Positions 15,374-15,838 of a DNA stretch of 15,838 nt are shown here, one piece after another. Every line of letters starts with the position of its first letter. The first letter of the stretch is position 1. The notes below the pieces were generated by a model. That model searched no databases. It was given only the letters and a program-made list of their open reading frames with translations, and was not told the origin of the DNA. Location: the NCBI GenBank assembly GCA_025455505.1, contig JALOMK010000035.1, positions 1 to 15,838 of the forward strand. The letters run 5' to 3'. Both the position numbers and the translations under genes were made by a program. This DNA is from Bacteroidales bacterium. Its GTDB lineage: Bacteria > Bacteroidota > Bacteroidia > Bacteroidales > VadinHA17.

Positions 15374-15838
15374 ATGAAAATCATAAGACTTTTTCTTTCG
15401 CTTGCAATAGTTGCAGGTATGGCAACAGCCTGCGGATCAAAAGGAGGCGCTGCCAAGGAAGGCGCTGCCCAGGAACAGGTTACAACCGCTGATGACGGTT
15501 TTGTATCTATTTTCGATGGCACCACCACAAACGGATGGCGCGGTTATAACAAACCAGCATTCCCTGCCGAGGGATGGGAAATTGTCGACGGAACACTTCA
15601 CTGTAAAGAATCCGGTACCGGCGAAGCTGGTCTCGGCGGCGACATAATCTATGACAAGAAGCTTTCGAATTTTGAGCTTTCACTGGAATGGAAAATAGGA
15701 CCAGGAGGAAACAGCGGAATATTCATTCTTGGCCAGGAAATACCAGGCGAACCGATCTATAAATCCTCACCCGAAATGCAGATTCTTGACAATGCAAAGC
15801 ATCCCGATGCAATGCTTGGCGTAGATGGCAACAGGCAG
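15374..15838 (+). CDS. DUF1080 (3-keto-disaccharide hydrolase-like) lipoprotein, cut by window edge
   Basis: The frame opens at an ATG at 15374 and stays open to the last base, giving 155 residues of an incomplete protein. Residues 1-19 form a signal peptide, and C20 in MATACGS fits a lipoprotein cleavage site, so it is probably membrane-anchored. A short Gly/Ala/Lys/Glu linker (about 21-38) leads into a DUF1080 domain: GFVSIFDGTTTNGWRGY near 42-58, WEIVDGTLHC near 68-77, FELSLEWKIGPGGNSGIFI near 99-117 and PEMQILDNAKHPDA near 132-145. The last stretch, with its QILDNAKHPDA, is highly characteristic. It differs from the DUF1080 protein upstream of the oxidoreductase (lipoprotein versus soluble, low similarity outside core motifs), so the two are not a recent duplication. 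Confidence 0.87.
   Translation, partial: MKIIRLFLSLAIVAGMATACGSKGGAAKEGAAQEQVTTADDGFVSIFDGTTTNGWRGYNKPAFPAEGWEIVDGTLHCKESGTGEAGLGGDIIYDKKLSNFELSLEWKIGPGGNSGIFILGQEIPGEPIYKSSPEMQILDNAKHPDAMLGVDGNRQ

Overview
The window looks like a chromosomal contig from a Bacteroidota bacterium, probably order Bacteroidales. Three things point there. Several starts are preceded by the Bacteroidota promoter motif TAnnTTTG rather than by Shine-Dalgarno sites. The catabolic genes are typical of the phylum (M49 dipeptidyl peptidase III, DUF4038 glycosidase, DUF1080 proteins, Tat-exported Gfo/Idh/MocA oxidoreductase). Most proteins also read like Bacteroidales homologues. The species cannot be named from sequence alone. 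No tRNA, rRNA, CRISPR array, insertion sequence or prophage gene was seen, and no gene-free stretch exceeds 300 bases.

Region 1 (1-2259, + strand): the C-terminal part of a dipeptidyl peptidase III, cut by the left edge, is coupled through a TGATG overlap to a secreted DUF5060/DUF4038 glycosidase of the apiosidase type. Region 2 (2310-5598, - strand): a DEDDh exonuclease/GIY-YIG nuclease carries a UvrC-like cysteine cluster. It is followed by a phosphate pair, a DUF47 PhoU-like protein and a PiT permease, which overlap by one base (TAATG) and have their own promoter at the end of the nuclease gene. Region 3 (5691-7862): a class IV PLP aminotransferase, a small Bacteroidota hypothetical protein behind a near-consensus promoter, and a convergent AmrS-type radical SAM gene.

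Region 4 (7887-15838) is the accessory, carbohydrate-centred part. It holds a secreted two-domain protein (alginate/glucuronan-lyase-like N-terminus plus right-handed beta-helix), a divergent CE15 glucuronoyl esterase gene broken by an internal deletion and frameshift, and a YiaK-type 2,3-diketo-L-gulonate reductase gene. A small membrane protein lies on the opposite strand. After it come a secreted DUF1080 protein, a Tat-exported Gfo/Idh/MocA oxidoreductase, a strong intrinsic terminator and a second DUF1080 lipoprotein cut by the right edge.

Read together, region 4 suggests processing of a uronic-acid-containing glycan, perhaps glucuronoxylan or glucuronan. Lyase and esterase would act outside the cytoplasm, a uronate-derived diketo acid would be reduced inside, and the DUF1080/oxidoreductase set fits oxidative glycoside cleavage through 3-keto sugars. 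That pathway reading is inference: no SusC/SusD pair, sugar transporter or regulator is visible in the window, and the esterase appears inactivated. The most notable items are the broken CE15 gene, the lyase/beta-helix fusion, the UvrC-like cysteine spacing in the nuclease, and the 9-base G-rich repeat and stem-loop at the first DUF1080 gene.
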